Shown here piece after piece: positions 20,860-22,028 of a stretch of DNA of 22,028 nt. The position numbers and the translations under genes are program-made. Origin of the DNA: a virus. Every line of letters begins with the position of its first letter. Within the stretch, counting starts at the first letter, position 1. The notes below the pieces were generated by a model. That model was given only the letters and a program-made list of their open reading frames with translations, did no database searches and was not told where the DNA came from. Location: the IMG/VR virus record IMGVR_UViG_3300045999_007904, positions 1-22,028 of that record. The stretch is one strand, 5' to 3'.

Positions 20860-22028
20860 CAGATCCTCCGGCGTGCTTGAACGTACCACGTAGAAGACGC
20901 CAGATCAATTGCGCCAGCGGTGTTGTTGTAAAGTGTCAGTGTCACCACGCCGTCTGTCCAGTAATCCACATCATTAATCGTATTTGGCATGGTGCCTTCC
21001 ACCACGTTTACCGTCACAGTGGTGACAGAAACGCCGTCATAGCTGCTTGCGGTCACATACCCATAACCAAGGTACGCGCCACCCACAAGGAACCGCACAT
21101 AACGCCGTTGCGGGAATTCTGCGGTATGGTCAACACCAGCATCTGTGACGGTGAAGGTTGTTGCTGTAGCATACGCCACAACGCCGCCGCTGATATTGGT
21201 AAAAGCCCCCGGCGTTGTGATGTGCGAATCCAAAAGCAACCCACCAAGGGACACACCCGGAATCACAATCAGCTCATCACGAAAGGGTGATGTGATTGCA
21301 TCCGGTACGGTTACGGTTGTGCTGCTGTTAGCACCCGCTGAAATGCTAGGCGGGTTCCATGTAGTGGATTTGACGTTGCGGATACCAGTGAAGTCAACAC
21401 TGATATTGCCTGTGATGTATTGGTTATCCTCGACCTGCAACGCACCGACACCAGAACCAATTACAATGTCATAAAATGTGCTAGTTCCACCGCCGCGCAG
21501 CTTGTTGCGCTTGATGCTGCCAGTCAGGTTTGTGCCTGTGATGGAAAGAGCATCATTTGTGGCTGTAATATCATTATCCTCCACAACAAAATTGATTGAT
21601 GTTGAATTATTTGAGATAGCAGAGACCGTTTGCGTTCCGGTGCCAATGGTAATTTTGTTGCGCCTAAATGCCGTGTTGCTGGCACTGGTAACGCAAGAAA
21701 ACAAAGTTGTTGCCACCGTTGAGCCAGCAGCAACGGAAATCACATTATTTTCAAAGCGGGAATTTATAACACTTTGAAGATAAAACTGGTTAGCTGTTCC
21801 ATCGCTGGCGGCATATTCCAGATAGTTATCATGCACCCATAAACGATCCACTTCGCGCAGGAAGTGCCCCTTATGGCCTCGGAAATCGCAATTATGAACT
21901 TGAATATCCGTTGCGAAACGGGTATTTGATCCTTTGTCTGCGTCAACATTAATCCAAAAGCGCCCACCGTTTCCACGGCAATTTCTAATGATAATCTGCT
22001 CAAGGTGCAAATCGTTAGAAAACGCATC
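20859..22028 (-). CDS. Beta-helix tail spike/fibre protein, 5' end outside window
   Basis: The frame is open to the window edge, giving 389 visible residues; the true start is beyond 22028. Residues 1-220 show repeated short strands ending in Asn (VHNCDFRGH, VHDNYLEY, FENNVISV, FRRNKITIG, VEDNDITA, IKRNKLRGG, VEDNQYITG), the hallmark of a right-handed parallel beta-helix as in pectate lyase-like tail spikes. Residues 220-389 are Thr/Val/Gly-rich beta domains. It probably binds and may depolymerise host surface glycans. Catalytic residues cannot be assigned. Its stop overlaps the GDSL protein start. Confidence 0.75.
   Translation of the reverse strand, partial: DAFSNDLHLEQIIIRNCRGNGGRFWINVDADKGSNTRFATDIQVHNCDFRGHKGHFLREVDRLWVHDNYLEYAASDGTANQFYLQSVINSRFENNVISVAAGSTVATTLFSCVTSASNTAFRRNKITIGTGTQTVSAISNNSTSINFVVEDNDITATNDALSITGTNLTGSIKRNKLRGGGTSTFYDIVIGSGVGALQVEDNQYITGNISVDFTGIRNVKSTTWNPPSISAGANSSTTVTVPDAITSPFRDELIVIPGVSLGGLLLDSHITTPGAFTNISGGVVAYATATTFTVTDAGVDHTAEFPQRRYVRFLVGGAYLGYGYVTASSYDGVSVTTVTVNVVEGTMPNTINDVDYWTDGVVTLTLYNNTAGAIDLASSTWYVQARRRI

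Noticed and set aside
20832-21290. 152-residue plus-strand frame
   Set aside because: Antisense to the beta-helix tail protein; composition is a shadow of it.
1-22028. Integrase, excisionase or attachment site
   Set aside because: No recombinase motif was found in any frame and no long flanking direct repeats were seen; lysogeny genes may lie outside the window.

Overview
This window is best read as part of the genome of a tailed double-stranded DNA bacteriophage, or a prophage, of a Gram-negative, probably proteobacterial host. It carries both terminase subunits, a primase-helicase, recombination and replication proteins, lysozyme and holin-like genes, tail-spike-type proteins, and phage nucleotide-metabolism genes (ThyX, NrdB, a MazG-like protein). 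Genes are packed with many 1-4 base stop/start overlaps and mostly use GGAGG-type ribosome binding sites. No integrase, no tRNA and no CRISPR array was seen, so lysogeny is not supported from this window. The exact host cannot be named.

Layout. (1) 1-454, minus strand: start of the large terminase gene and the complete small terminase gene. (2) 477-573: divergent promoter region. (3) 616-2386, plus strand: an operon of small genes, mostly of unknown function, including a 25% GC gene that looks foreign and an HTH-like protein; it ends at a strong terminator at 2406-2431. (4) 2442-2707: a non-coding stretch with ten copies of AGTTCG(C) in both orientations, inverted repeats and an AT-rich core, proposed here as a replication origin. 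(5) 2710-5031, minus strand: PrimPol/DUF3987 primase-helicase and a 58-residue HTH regulator. (6) 5061-5096: palindromic operator overlapping a promoter. (7) 5121-11150, plus strand: Sak4-like ATPase, DUF669 protein, a helicase-DNA methyltransferase fusion, a second helicase, a Cys-rich protein, an unknown protein and a VRR-NUC nuclease, ending at a bidirectional terminator. (8) 11211-12058, minus strand: two membrane/envelope-associated genes. (9) 12271-16355, plus strand: accessory operon with a PP-loop (PAPS-reductase-like) enzyme, DUF6378-like and MazG-like proteins, a zinc-ribbon protein and ThyX. (10) 16522-22028, minus strand: late region read from right to left: beta-helix tail protein, SGNH-hydrolase tail protein, membrane proteins/holin, lysozyme, small holin-like protein, staphylococcal-nuclease-like protein and NrdB.

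How it fits together. The HTH regulator and the operator between 5031 and 5121 probably set the balance between the leftward primase operon and the rightward recombination/replication operon. Sak4, DUF669, helicases, VRR-NUC and primase form a replication/recombination module. ThyX, NrdB and MazG-like functions adjust nucleotide pools. The minus-strand late genes provide host recognition or surface-polymer cleavage, lysis and packaging. The observations most worth checking are the iteron-like region, the helicase-methyltransferase fusion with a possible N4-cytosine motif, the protein joining a cytosolic domain to a lipoprotein signal, and the structured non-coding DNA between thyX and nrdB.
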